64,000 nt of DNA from Pyrenopolyporus hunteri. Lineage: Eukaryota; Ascomycota; Sordariomycetes; Xylariales; Hypoxylaceae. Both the position numbers and the translations under genes were made by a program. Shown here one piece after another: positions 45,700 through 57,619 of this stretch. Below the pieces are notes generated by a model. The model saw nothing but the letters and a program-made list of their open reading frames with translations, was not told where the DNA came from and did not search any database. The DNA is taken from NCBI GenBank assembly GCA_902806595.1, contig CADCXC010000019.1, positions 124,001 to 188,000 on the forward strand, read 5' to 3'. The stretch's first letter is position 1. The number at the start of each line of letters is the position of its first letter.

Positions 45700-48405
45700 C
45701 TTCGAAACCGGTGCTATTGCTACCCGCAGTCGAACAGTCCAGGGCGGCACTATGGTATGCCTGGCAGTCAATGACGGAAATCTAAGAACCCATCGCGTCT
45801 ACCGAGTATTAATTAGGAGTAGTTGTCGACTTGGGAGAATTCTGCCCGACTAGACTGATACGGGGTATAAATCACTCGTCACAGGTTAGGAAACCGATTG
45901 GATTAGGAGGACTTTATATATTATTACCCGTAAAAACCCCCTTTACTAAGCAGACGAGTTTCGCGATGTATTGCGGATATTCTACTACTAAGTTCCGCAT
46001 TGGGGCGTCGCGCCCCCGATGCAGATCCGATTCGGGACAATACACCGACGGGCCGAATGAGGCTGGGGAATCGTCCCCAGAACAGGAACGAAGGGGTTCG
46101 GCGCCGCATGCCAGCCATCCGCGCGAGACAAGGTAGGGAATCTAACAAGAGAAGCCTCGTGGTGGAATACTTTACGCTTCTTCCACTCCTAACTAGCCGT
46201 ACTCACTCGCGGCAAGGTAAGCCTCGGCTCATTCTTCGGCGGTATACGGAAAGCATGTTGTTATTTTCAATGTGAGACTTGTTGACAGACTTGTAGACGG
46301 ATAGGCTGGGCGGACGTATACCGCACGGGGTATCATGGTGGTAAGATTGGAGGTCTCATAAGAATTCTATAAGTTTAGAGGCATATACTAGAGCCGACTT
46401 ATCTAGTTTCACCGCATATTGTAACAACAGTCTGTAGCCGCTGTGACCGTGGCTACTTGACAGACCGATGCCAGGCACCCTGGATGCCCTACCGGCGAGA
46501 TGGTGGTTTAAATAGGGAATGATGCTATGCTAGGCATCCCTCAAAAGCAACTCTTCATCGCCACATTACTAGCAAATCACAGGCAACTATGCTGGGGTAT
46601 TTCTGATTGCATATGCGTATGTATGTACCTCGGGCAGTTTTGTAAGAGGTCCTTAAAGGATCAATGGGAAATATTACTGTTACAGCCTGGGAAGAGGTGG
46701 CCAATCGGAATGATGAAACTAACCTTCTAGGTCGAACCCGAATGAATCGCATAATCTGACGGTGCCTAGGTGGATAGATTCAGCAAGTTCAAGACAACAA
46801 CTTAGCACCCTCCTCCGCTAGCATTCGCTATGAAGCAAAGAATGCCATCCCACCATAAGGCGTGGGATTGGCCGCTGCGTGCTAGTTGATGTCATACCTC
46901 ATCTAACAGAGCCCAGAAGGCATACTGGGTTATGGATGGTGACGACCGTTTGTCCTCCTACTGATGAGGTAGTTCAAGCTATTGTGCTGCTGAGGATCAA
47001 AAAGACACAACTAGTCCAAGATAAGCAAAGCACGAGTAAAGTAAGGAATGACTGGAAACTGAGTTGGCAAGTGTGCTCTTCCGCACCTTAATTGCGAGCC
47101 CGCCATGTCAACGGCCGGACAGCAACTCCCCCGATGGGATGGGGGGAGTATCCAACTACCACTAGAACTGATTAAGGAGATTATAGTACGATTGAGTACA
47201 CCCAAGAAGAAAAGACCAGAGGGGGAGGAAAGAAGCCAGCCAACCAGCACGCCCGCCTATACAATGTGCTCTTCTTTCAGCTGGCGAGACGACGCAAACC
47301 TACGCCAAAGCTCAGCCACCTTTACCCCAGTCCAAGGCCCGCCGAAATAAGATTATCCTCGAAAAGAAAACGAAGCGGAAAAGAGAGAGGAAAAAAAAAG
47401 GAATAAATCCGATCTCCTTTTTGCCCATGGTCCCGTACCAATGTCGCTTTAGCTCGCTCTCTCACAACTCCACGCTAAGCAAAAATGCCACAGCCGGTTA
47501 GGCCGTCAGGTCGCCGACCGGTCCCGTCTACCCGCCCAGGCGACAAGTATATACATGTGAAACGCCGTGGACAGAGAACCCCCGGGGGCCTCTTGGTCCG
47601 GTAATATAAAGCAATAAGTTCTGTTTCGAAACGCCGCGGCCATCGCTCGGCGAAAAGGAAAAGGAATGATAAGAGTCGATAGGCGCTGCCTTCGGATAGC
47701 CGGGACGTCTTTAGTCCCCTTACTCCCCGGGGACCGTTAGTATAAATAGGTGTTAATAGCCGCGTCATTTTCCAGCGCGGTATTACCCACCAGGGCCGCT
47801 TAATGACCGGCGACCCAACGTCCCTAGCGTAAACGTTTCGTTCGCACGTCGGTTTGGCATAGACCTAGAGCGGTCATGGTCCTTGTTTCAGGACCATAAG
47901 CCACGGGAGGTCTGTCGAATAGGGAGGGCAGGCCAGCGGTGATGAAAAACGTATCCTCACCAATCCCCACCCGCCAGACGATATATATAAGACGAAAAGA
48001 GATAGGCCCGATGCCGTATATCCCTTGAATAAACGATGAAAGAATGGCGCAATTATAAACAGCAGTAAGGTAAGGTATAACTAAGGACCGTAAGAGTGAT
48101 TAGGTAGGTTTGGGCTTTGAGAGGGCGTTTGATAATAAACCGAGTCAGCTACCACGGTGCATTTACCGGTCGAGAGAAGCGAAAGGCGTGTCTAAAAGAG
48201 AGTAATCGTCATATGAAATTCGGCAAAGAAATAGCTTCGAACGCTAGCCTTTATTCTCCTTTTTTGCGAACCTCCCTCTCTTCTTCTTTTTTTCTCTTTG
48301 CTCGTTTTCTCTTTTTTTTTTTTCGTGAAAACAAGAATTGCTTCTCGGACCCATGTGAGTTCTATGCTTCGTAAGGACGAATAGAAAAGAGTAGGCGAAG
48401 TGGGA
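45700..48405. other. Mostly intergenic, possible upstream exons near 45.7-46.2 kb
   Basis: The stretch just above 45700 may hold 5' exons of the membrane protein gene. The rest has short ORFs, an A-rich run near 47381-47400 and a T-run near 48310-48325. No firm gene other than the weak candidate at 47105. Confidence 0.4.
47105..47350 (+). CDS. Possible small ORF with F-box-like start
   Basis: An 81-residue ORF in a good ATG context. Its segment IQLPLELIKEIIVRLS resembles the first helix of an F-box, but the rest is short, polar and not F-box-like. It could be exon 1 of a longer gene, a relic or chance. Confidence 0.2.
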   Translation: MSTAGQQLPRWDGGSIQLPLELIKEIIVRLSTPKKKRPEGEERSQPTSTPAYTMCSSFSWRDDANLRQSSATFTPVQGPPK

Positions 48406-50573
48406 TTATTGAGAGTAGACCATATTGAAGTCGAACTCGTCCCCGTGCGACACTTCGTGGTAAGCTGTCATAGGAGTGACGGTTGCCGAAGACGAGAGCG
48501 CCGAGCTAAACTGGTTCATTTGATCCTGGGGAGTCATTGCCGAAAGGTCTGGGGCAAAGCTTGGCGACATGGCGTTGTTGAAGTTGAAGTCGGCGGACGA
48601 GAGCGGCATCCCGGTCATATAGCTGACGTCGGGATTGACGACAAGATTGCTATAGTCCATGTCGGCAAACACAGCGTTGGTCATCCTGTGAGGCATGCTG
48701 AAGTCGGTGGGATACGGCTCCATGCCCCCGGTTTCGATATCCATAGCCTGGTGGCTCGCGTCTTCGTCGCCGTCGTCTTCATCGTCCGGCTCATACTTGC
48801 TCACCAAGACCTCCTTCATCCAGTTCTTGAGCTCGCTCATCGCAGGCCAGTCGCCGCCACCCTTACCGCCTCGCTTGTCTTCTTCGCCACGGTTATTGTT
48901 ATTATTGTTGTGGCCTTTGTTCTTCTGACGCGACGGCTTCTCCTTGAAATGAGTACGGCGGAGATGGGCGGCCGCGTTGTAGTACGCGCCGTACTTCTTC
49001 TGCGCCTTGCAAGCCTTACACTTACTTAGAGGATTGACGGCCGGGATATTTATCGGCAGGCCGTGCGCGGCCGGGTCGACACAAATCCATTTCCTAACGG
49101 TGGCTTGGTGTTTAGCGTCCTTGTGGCGGCGAAGTTCATGTTCGCCACGGAACCCTTCTTTGTGTTCATCGCACTGGTTGCAGTAGACCTTGGGCTGTTT
49201 CGGTCGTACGTACTTAGTCTTTGCGATGGCCGTCTTACCGTCCTTCTTCGCGTTCGCCTGCGACTCCGTCGCGCTCTGTTCGGTGCTCGGTTTAGGCTTC
49301 AAGGGCGCGTTCAATGCCCGCTGACATTGCAGCTTCAGGGTATCTTTGGCCCGAGCCTTCAGCGACGAGTTCGACCTGGTGCTGGCCATACTAGCGCTCG
49401 ATACCGATCGTTCCATGTCCGACGCAAGAAGCGCGTCGTTGGGTGCCGAAGCAGCATATTGGTGAGCAAACGGCGGCGCTAAACTCGACCCTACGGCGAT
49501 GAGAGCGTCCTCGCTGCAGTAAGGCCGTTTCCCTAAAGGCGAACTATCGCTGCTGCTGTTCTGCTGCGATGCCTCGTGATAATATGCCTCGCCGCCCTGA
49601 GACATCTGCGACCCGAGGCTCATCATACGCACGCCACCGGAAACAGACTGACTGTCGAACATACTGTTCTGCCGGGTCATTGGAGCGGTGTCATACGTGG
49701 GCGCCGTCGTCATTGAACCACAGACGGACACGTTAGTGATATTGAATTGGGGCACATCAACGTCATGGTTCTGCGAGGGAACGGACGATCCGAAGGTATC
49801 CGCCGACGGGGGAGGTTCGTCATGAAATGGATGTTGGGCGAAGTAGACCTCTGGGTCTAGCATCACACCAGTCGTCATAGGCCCAGACTCCGAAAGAGTA
49901 GGCATATCGTGGTGGTGTTTCGACTGAGATGGCCGCATAGATTGGGAGTGAGCGAGGCCGTAAGATGAGGCGGACTCGTCCCTGTCTACATAGTCACCCA
50001 TACCAGCGCTTCGCATCTGCGGGCCGGCACTATGTATCCGCGTTTGAGGGGATATCGGAGCGTGTCCGGTGAAGGGACCAGCGGACTGGGTGGACAGGTT
50101 TGAACCAAGGCGGTCCATCCTCTGCGACACCGGCGCTTGCTGGGACATGGTCCTCGCACGCTTGATGGCGTGGGCGTTGCTGCTCTGTCGGTTCTAGCGA
50201 ACGCCAGTCAGTACGAGGATGGACCAATCATACGCGAGGACGTGTTCAGAAATAATCTTACAGATGATCGTGCAACACCTTCAAGACGATTATGCACACG
50301 AATACCATTGCTGCGAGGAATTGTATTACTCCTCGACATGCCATCTTGATGGAAGGGGGTGACAGGCGGAGCAGCACTTGACAGTTGGAACTCATTATGG
50401 ATAGCAGAAACATCAGGGACGATCGGGCTCGAGGACTGTGCTATTTGCGATTGATAAACAGAATTCTGTAACTGCGATATTTCTTGTTTTGCTCTGCGAA
50501 GGTCTTCGTCCTTATTCCTCAGCAGGGCCCGAAGCTTCTTGATCTCTTGATCCGGATCTGAGCAATGACTCAT
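48406..50573 (-). CDS. C2H2 zinc-finger transcription factor
   Basis: Two exons, 50573-50262 and 50193-48406, with a 68-bp intron (GTAAGA donor, GCTAG acceptor), give 699 residues. Exon 1 encodes a coiled-coil start (about 8-40, DQEIKKLRALLRNKDEDLRR) and joins in frame to NRQSSNAHAIKRARTM. Two C2H2-type fingers are visible: C442-x2-C445 with His at 461 and 466 (YCNQCDEHKEGF ... RRHKDAKH), and C496-x2-C499 with His at 514 and 519 (CKACKAQKK ... LRRTH). They flank a conserved KWICVDPAAHGLP stretch. This finger pair plus linker occurs in a fungal family of unclear targets. The middle is Ser/Gln-rich. The C-terminus has an acidic stretch (EPDDEDDGDEDA) and a Met/Phe/Asp-rich tail that could activate transcription. 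A start at 50148 (MSQQAPV) would drop the coiled coil, so I prefer the spliced form. Confidence 0.87.
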
Positions 50574-50800
50574 GGTGTTATAGATCGGTTCGTACGGTAA
50601 CGGTCAGTGGTAACGGTAAAACGATTTAATGACGCCAAAAAGACAGGCAGAAAATGAGGCGAGATCGACCGTCTCGAACGCTTCACTTTGCCTTCCTTTT
50701 CCTTCTTTTCTTTTACTGTTCTTTTCCTTCCCCCTTTTCAACTATGACAAATAGCCTCGCTAGGCGGACAGGCCCTCGGCGGCAGAGAATGTGTATGGGG

Positions 50801-50850
<50 letters not shown>

Positions 50851-50853
50851 GTA
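50801..50853. repeat. (GT)n and (TATGTG)n microsatellite
   Basis: About 11 GT units run directly into TATGTG repeats, in the promoter region of the C2H2 factor. Confidence 0.93.
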
Positions 50854-52860
50854 GGAGAGTGAGAGAAAGAGACCCAACAAGGATGATTGATGTTATGTTC
50901 GTCTCGTCGATGCAAGATTCGTCAGACTAGAAAATAATACCTATCAACGGGACTGAAATCCGATCTAGGGAAAGTATGGGGAAAGGGAAAGGACGAAACG
51001 TAGACTCGGGATACCCAAAAACCAGAAAAGCAAAGGACGTTGTTTTAATTATGTACCAGTCAGTCAGGACGAGGCTTTGGACCATGCGCTGTAGCGGGTC
51101 TGGGTAATCCTCGTCTCTCTCTTCCACGATACGCTTGCCCAATCTGCATGTACCGGTATGTAGGTATTTAATTTACGAGGGTCCCGCGGGCTTAGATCGA
51201 CTCTTGGCTTTGCAACCTGGCCGGGTTTGGCTCCAAAACCCTTGCAACGTTGAATGGGTGCCAAACAAGCTAGCGTCCCAGGAACTTGTGTGATTTGACA
51301 GGGCGCTTGGGGACTAGAGGGACGTCAGTCGATGCTAGCTCGCTGGGGCTCGCTGGGGCTCTCTGGGAGTGAATTCCGGAAGAGGAGCAAGGTAGGATGG
51401 GCCGCCGTGGCCTGTCAGACCCGTGTGTGTTCTGCTGCAAGAGAAAGCCCACTTGGACTTGGACTTGGACTTTTGAGACTCGCTGACAGGACCATCCGGA
51501 GTGTCTCGCTCTGCAGAATACGGCAACGACTGGGTCGACTACCTCTAATACGTACGAATGAAATGTTAGATGGCTAGGTAGGTATGTATGTACGACTGTA
51601 AGTAGTGTATGTATGTACTCACGGCCAGTCTGATGTGATGTAACCTTGCAAAATGCAGAGCGAAGTTCAACAACTGGAACCTCTGCTACGGGATCTTACA
51701 GGTCAGTTTCGCCAGCGCCCGTTTACAAGGGGGGGTGAAGCCCCCATCGCCCGAGTGACGCAGTGAGCTAATTCAGCGATCGGCCATTTTACTGTACACA
51801 CATAAATTAGGTGTGTATACCATATACCATGGTCTGCGCACGGAGACGCAGACATACCACATATGTAGGTAGGTAGGTAGGTATACACACGCCATATGTA
51901 TGTACCCATCACGACCGTCCCTGCAAACCCGTCAGGGCAGCAAATAGAAGTCCCGGTGTTGAAGAAACACGTATGTACCTAAGGTAGGGTGCTGTAAGCA
52001 GCGTATGTATGACATGTTACCGAGCTATGCTACTGTAACCAACACATGTGATTGCAATTGCTGATTGCTTTAGGTATGTATTGCCAGAATCTAGATGCAT
52101 GATTCCCGCTAGGGAGGTACCTGGGCAGGAGGATGTGGTGTGGTGAGTAGAGTAGGTAGGTAAGTGGCCCTGCTTAGATGCTAACATAATATGGACGTCT
52201 AATGAGTAGCTAAGATCGTTAGCGGCATTGTCGTTCCAATTTTTGTAATGAAGAATCGTCGAATTCGGTATTGGCGAGTGGACGGACGATCCACTTGGAT
52301 CTCTTTGATCATAACCAGTTAAGCAGAAGCAGCAGACACGGCTAAGCCGCCAGAAGACGATGGGAGAAACGCGAATCCCATCTTACGGCCTCGCGCATAC
52401 CTAGGTAGGTGCATTAGGTATCTACCTCTGGTAGGCAGGTAATTGACATTGGCAAATTCCCTGAGCCCGACGGAGGTGAATAATAAGGCCTGGTTGCATA
52501 AGTCGGCATCCATGGAGGCAGGAAATGAAGGCATATGCCATATGGAAAGCCATCTTGCAATTTACTGGGTAGGTAGGTAGTCAGAGATATTGATCCTCTG
52601 AATCTTCGGGCACCGTTCCGGATCTTTCTCGTTTTTCTTGTCGAGCCATGCCACGAACACTTGGCCGTGCATGTCTCCTTTATCCGTTCTGTGCTCGTTG
52701 ACCGTCGTCATCCAAAACGTGGGGTTGCATACATGGGATAACTCATACCCACGCATATTGGGTGCTACCCGAGTATGGAGAACATGGAGATAAAATCTCG
52801 CCGGTTGCATCTTGCATTTCGATAGGATCGACTTATCGGGTCGGTCGTGCGTGAGCCAGG

Positions 52861-52904
52861 GAAGGTAGGTAGGTAGGTAGGTAGGTAAGTAAGTAGGTAG
52901 GTAT
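52861..52904. repeat. (GTAG)n microsatellite
   Basis: A run of GTAG tetramers with two GTAA variants. The same tetramer run occurs at 51865-51885. Confidence 0.88.
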
Positions 52905-53904
52905 ATGGAGGCGGGTTGGTTAGTTAGGTAGAAAGGAGAGAGGGCCGCGTGCAAGCGGGCTGTTCCTCTCTCTTACACACACACATACACACACACATAC
53001 AGACATACATACATCCATACATGCCTCATAAAGGTATATACCTACCTCCCTACGCAGCGCCCTCCCATGAGGGACCTTTACTTAAGTAGGTAGGTATTAA
53101 GGCCCACCACGCTCGTCACTCAAACTCACCACTCGCTCGTTTCTCCTTGCCTCCAGCGTCAAACAAAACACAAGCACAGGCAGCTAGGAAAAGGCGGGAA
53201 AAAGAAATACCCAAGGTGGAAGAAGAGCTAGCCACGCATGCATCGGTCTGCAAGGGAGAACCTCGTGCCCATGGTCCAGGAAAGATGCATGCAATAGCTT
53301 GCATATCCTAGCTACCAATGTTTGCCTTGTTTTTCGACGAATCCAGCACCTATTGGGTCTAAATGAGTCAAGTGGGCTGCTCAAGAGTGAGGCGACCCAT
53401 CCCCGCGACCCTTTTGAGTGGCTGATGATTCTTTAGGCGGACCGGATCCCTGGCGGGCGGACGGTGGGTCGGCCAGGACATGTCAGAACAATTGATGTAC
53501 GTTATAATAACCTACCTAGTACGATACTGCGCGTACACTTGTATCGAAACATGGAGATTGGATACGAGTGGTAGAAGAGGAGGGGGGGAGGGGAGGGTAA
53601 AGGGCCCCACGGTGCATATCCCACCTCGCTCAAGAGGGTTGTTGCTGTTAGATAGATACCTGAGGGTTTGCGTTAAGAGAGCAAGAGAGATAGAGAGAGA
53701 CAGAGAGGAGATAGAGAGGAGATAGGTAAGTAGAGGAAGAAGACTCGATAGGTATCGGCTTAATCTTGGTCCGCTGAGATAACCCGCCGATCCATCCAGT
53801 CCTAAACGAGCGGTTGCTCGCGGATATCCTATGGTAATTCCAGAAAGTTGAGTGTCCGTGTACATCCCTTCTTCATCTTTCTCTCTCTTCTTTTCTTCTT
53901 TTCT

Positions 53905-53958
53905 TTTTATTTTATTTTATTTTGTTTTGTTTTGTTTTGTTTTATTTTGTTTTATTTT
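53905..53958. repeat. (TTTTA/TTTTG)n pentanucleotide repeat
   Basis: Alternating TTTTA and TTTTG pentamers. Confidence 0.9.
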
Positions 53959-54304
53959 TGATCCTCGTTCTTCCTCGGCTGACCGCCCATCTATGCGCAT
54001 GCGCGGCCATGCTTCCAATGCATACCTACCTACATAGTATGTACCTACCTTAAAGATAATAATAGTGTTGATAATTGCCTATCGAAAACGGTTATCGGTG
54101 AGCCCTCGTCTACGTAAACTTGTCTCATCGGCGGCTTGCCCCGTTCCAAGCTCATCTCGAGCCAACAGCCATTAAAAAGCAACCGTTAAACAGCCAACAA
54201 GGAAGTCAAGGACGGTGACGTGGAAATTGACCACTCCTCCGGGATACCACCGCGGTTCTCGCTTCCGACATGATGAGTTCTTAGGACTCGGGGGCTCTTA
54301 ACGC

Positions 54305-54328
54305 TTTTTTTTTTTTTTTTTTTTTTTT
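54305..54328. repeat. Poly-T run of 24
   Basis: An uninterrupted run of 24 T, the longest homopolymer in the window. Confidence 0.95.
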
Positions 54329-55771
54329 GCCCTCTTGCCTTTTCATAGAATTCCATGGACGAACACTGCCCGTCATAGCAGTTGCAAAATCGTGATTTCA
54401 AATTAAGATGTTCGTCAACTCAACCGACTCGTCGTATTCTCCCGTGCGGAAACCATACTAATACGTTATGGGAGATAGCGAGGATGTGTTGTTCCCGACA
54501 TCACCTCGCCGTGTTTCTCTTGTATATGAGGGTTCGGCGTTCGGTAGCTTGTCGTCTTTTGATATATAACGTTCCTAGCGACGTCCACTAGGGTTCGTCC
54601 GAGCCGAATGTTGGCTATACAGTACCGTAGTATATAAATTATCGCAATAGGTATGTAGGTAGCTATGCCATCGTCGCCCCCAACCTACATGGCAACCCAA
54701 AACGTGTCTGGGGTACTTGGGTACCTAAGGTAAGGTAGGTCGTAGTCATGCCATCGTCATCAGTCGGATGGTTAAAAATTGCGGGATTGACGTAAGGAAG
54801 CAGGAAGAGGACATGCTCAACTGTCTCAACCGTCTCGACTGTGATGCGGGAGATCAGACAGTGCTTCCGGCGCTAGCTACCTGGATCTCTCCAATATGTA
54901 GTGTCACATCTCTAACAAATTATGGCTAGCCAATAGGTAGAAATAAGCGCCGGAGGTGGTGATGGCTTCGTGCGCTTACAGCACCCGGAAGAGAGACCAC
55001 CATCCTAACTGGTGGAACTGCATCTAAGGTTCAAGTGGCCTCGGAATTGCTAGGTGATCTGTTATACGGTCTGGGGGCTGCTCAACTCCATTACCGGCAA
55101 GTTCTCCGAAAGTGGGAGGACGAAGCGAGAGGACGAAGCGAGAGGTTTCGGCCTTCAGCTCGGAGCGAGACGCGGGTCTACATCGGAGTTGTCGATCTCG
55201 AATTCTCGGCGATAAGCACGACCTAATTCAAGAGGGAGAGGGAGGCTGGTATCCGGTGCCTGAAGATCCGATTCATGGTCGCAAGGATTAGGTTGTAGAT
55301 GAGGAAGCCATCAGTACCGTATATCTCGAGAAAGGAAGGTTGTAAACGGATTATAAGGCATATTATATAGGTAGGTATGTAGGTAGGTAGGTACTTAGAG
55401 AGATGGTTATATTTGGGTTTAGACATTTGGAATCGTTTATAAATATTACATACATGTAGGTACTTGCCTCGAGGTAGGTACATGTATGTTTAATGTTCCA
55501 AGCCCATCAACGTGAAAATGTTACAAATGATTTAACTCGTACACTAGATACTGTCTTCGTCCCTCTCGTTATCGATAATATATATAGGTAGTTATCGTTA
55601 TCGTACAATACTAAACCCCGCCAAAATTGCCGATAATCGAACCTTATTAGCTTATATAATACACCTGCTTCCATTGGCCACCTTGTCATCATGACGGATA
55701 CGTAACCCGCCGTAACCCCGGGCGGCCGCAATCAGCCGTCGCATATCAACCTTTTACAACCTTTTGCGATC

Positions 55772-55816
55772 TCTGCGACCTCTGCGACCTCTGCGACCTC
55801 TGCGACCTCTGCAACC
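55772..55816. repeat. 9-bp tandem repeat TCTGCGACC x5
   Basis: Four perfect units and one variant (TCTGCAACC), about 180 bp upstream of the Yos9 start codon. Confidence 0.92.
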
Positions 55817-55991
55817 TCCCACAATTCATTTGTCCCTCGGTCAGCCCACATGTATCTCTCCAACAGTCCTTAACATCTTCGACTTTGAAGTGACACCATA
55901 ACGACTACGAAGTAGCTTACAGCTATACTGCATGCATTATCCTCACTCTTCTCCCGTGTCCATGTGATATATCTATAGACAAAGCGGCATC

Positions 55992-57619
55992 ATGTGCCGT
56001 TACGAATTACTACTCGCCTTAAGCGGCCTGCTGTCGTTAAGCCAAGCTCGCCAGCCGGGTTTCAGCATCCATCACGATCTCTTAGCATATCCACAGGCAT
56101 GTTATAGATAGATCTATTATATTTTCCTTCCTTTCCCCCCTCCGCTTCTCTCTCTTCCTCCCCTCTCTCCCCTACCTCCATCCCCTATCCCTCCCTCCTC
56201 TCGCGGTCTGTGCTGACTTAGTTCGCCTATCTCTAGTTCGAGGTGGTCTTCTCCGAGTCGTATATATCAGAGACCGACGCCCAAGCTCTTGTCGAAAAGA
56301 CCAACCCTTCTCACCCTAGCTACAACGCCGATTTCCCCGGCCAAACCGACCTTACGTCCAATGTACGAACTGCTAAGGATACGGGTCACGCTGGGAGCAG
56401 CAGCAGTGATGGCGACCAAAAAGTGGCCGAATCCTACGAAATTATGACCGCCCCTCCTCATCGTTACCTATGCGCCATACCAGTTATCGAATCCCCCCCG
56501 GCACCTAACAAGACTGCCACCGAGTTAGCAAAGGCTGAGGAGGCCCGTGAACTTGCAAGGGCCTCGGCCCATGGCTGGGATCTCATCAACGGCCTTGAAG
56601 GCTCTTGCCTCTACTACATGTCAGGTTGGTGGAGCTATAGCTTTTGTTACGGCCGCGACGTTGTGCAATTCCACGCCCTTCCCGCCAGTGTCAAGAGCGG
56701 CCCACCCATGAGAGACCCGAACACCGCAGAATATGTCCTTGGAAGAGCCCCAGCACCAAATTCCGCTCCACGCTCTTCCCGTCGTGGCCAACCAGCCCCG
56801 CCCGCTGATAAGGCGCAGCCTGCTACCACCATACCACCGAACACCGAACTTCAGATCAAGGGCGACCAACGATATCTAGTTCAGAGGATGGCTGACGGTA
56901 CTATCTGTGACCTCACTGGTCGCGAACGGACTATTGAAATACAATACCACTGCAGTCCCGGCAGTACCCAGGATCGTATTGGCTGGATCAAGGAGGTGAC
57001 CACGTGCGCGTACCTCATGGTCGTCAACACGCCCCGATTATGTGTGGACGTTGCCTTCCTGCCGCCCAAGGAAGAGAAGGCAAACATCATCAGCTGTCGC
57101 GCCATCGTGTCAGAGGCGGAGCAGGCAGATTGGCACGCGCAAAAGACGCTGGAAGCGCAGTCGGCCATGGTTGGCCAGACTAAAGGGGAGGCGAAAGCCC
57201 CCGTCACTATCGGAGGAGTTGTCGTCGGAGGCAGGCAGATGCTTGGCCAGGGGGAAGACGGAAAAGCGGCACATAAATTAGCTCCGCCTCGGAACTTTCG
57301 CAGTTCGAATATTGCCCCCTTGGTAGAGGTGGTAGCTAAGGGAGCCAGCAAAGAAGACGGTAGTAAGGTGGAAATCCTCACAGATGAGGAACTTGAAAAG
57401 CTAGATCTCAGTCCAGAGATGGTCGAGGAGCTCAGAAAGGAGCTACAAAAGCTAGCAGGGGACAGGGGTTGGAAGCTCGAAGTCGTCGAGATACCAGGAG
57501 AACCAGGAGAGATCCGCAGAGTAATTGACGCAGACGGGGATAAAGATAAAGAGTCAGACGGCGAGGATGACGACGTGGAAGCGGGCAGCGAGGAGAAGTT
57601 CTTCAAGGAGGAGCTGTGA
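55992..57619 (+). CDS. YOS9: Yos9/OS-9 ER quality-control lectin
   Basis: Two exons, 55992-56096 and 56237-57619, give 495 residues. Exon 1 encodes a signal peptide (MCRYELLLALSGLLSLSQA) and the family start FSIHHDLLAYPQ, which joins to FEVVFSESYIS. The 140-bp intron appears to use a GC donor (CCACAG then GCATGT) and a CTCTAG acceptor; no GT donor nearby keeps the frame. The MRH mannose-binding domain spans about 155-315, with GSCLYYMSGWWSYSFCYG (the double Trp of OS-9 proteins at 166-167), then TIEIQYHCSPG and later CAYLMVVNTPRLC. The protein ends in KEEL, a plausible ER-retrieval signal where yeast has HDEL. Yos9 reads trimmed N-glycans on misfolded ER proteins and hands them to the Hrd1 ligase for degradation. 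The C-terminal 60 residues are acidic. The family call is firm; the GC donor needs transcript proof. Confidence 0.92.

Larger units (their letters stand above)
50574..55991. other. Long repeat-rich intergenic region, no gene seen
   Basis: About 5.4 kb between the C2H2 factor (-) and Yos9 (+), so it holds both promoters. It is packed with simple repeats (GT/TATGTG, GTAG, CA, GAGA, TTTTG, poly-T, 9-bp units) and TACCTAGGTA blocks. ORFs here are short or follow the repeats. Just before Yos9 the sequence has no clear TATA box. Confidence 0.5.

Noticed and set aside
48400..49029. 209-residue plus-strand ORF rich in Val/His
   Set aside because: Antisense to the zinc-finger transcription factor gene. 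It is GC-biased shadow coding.
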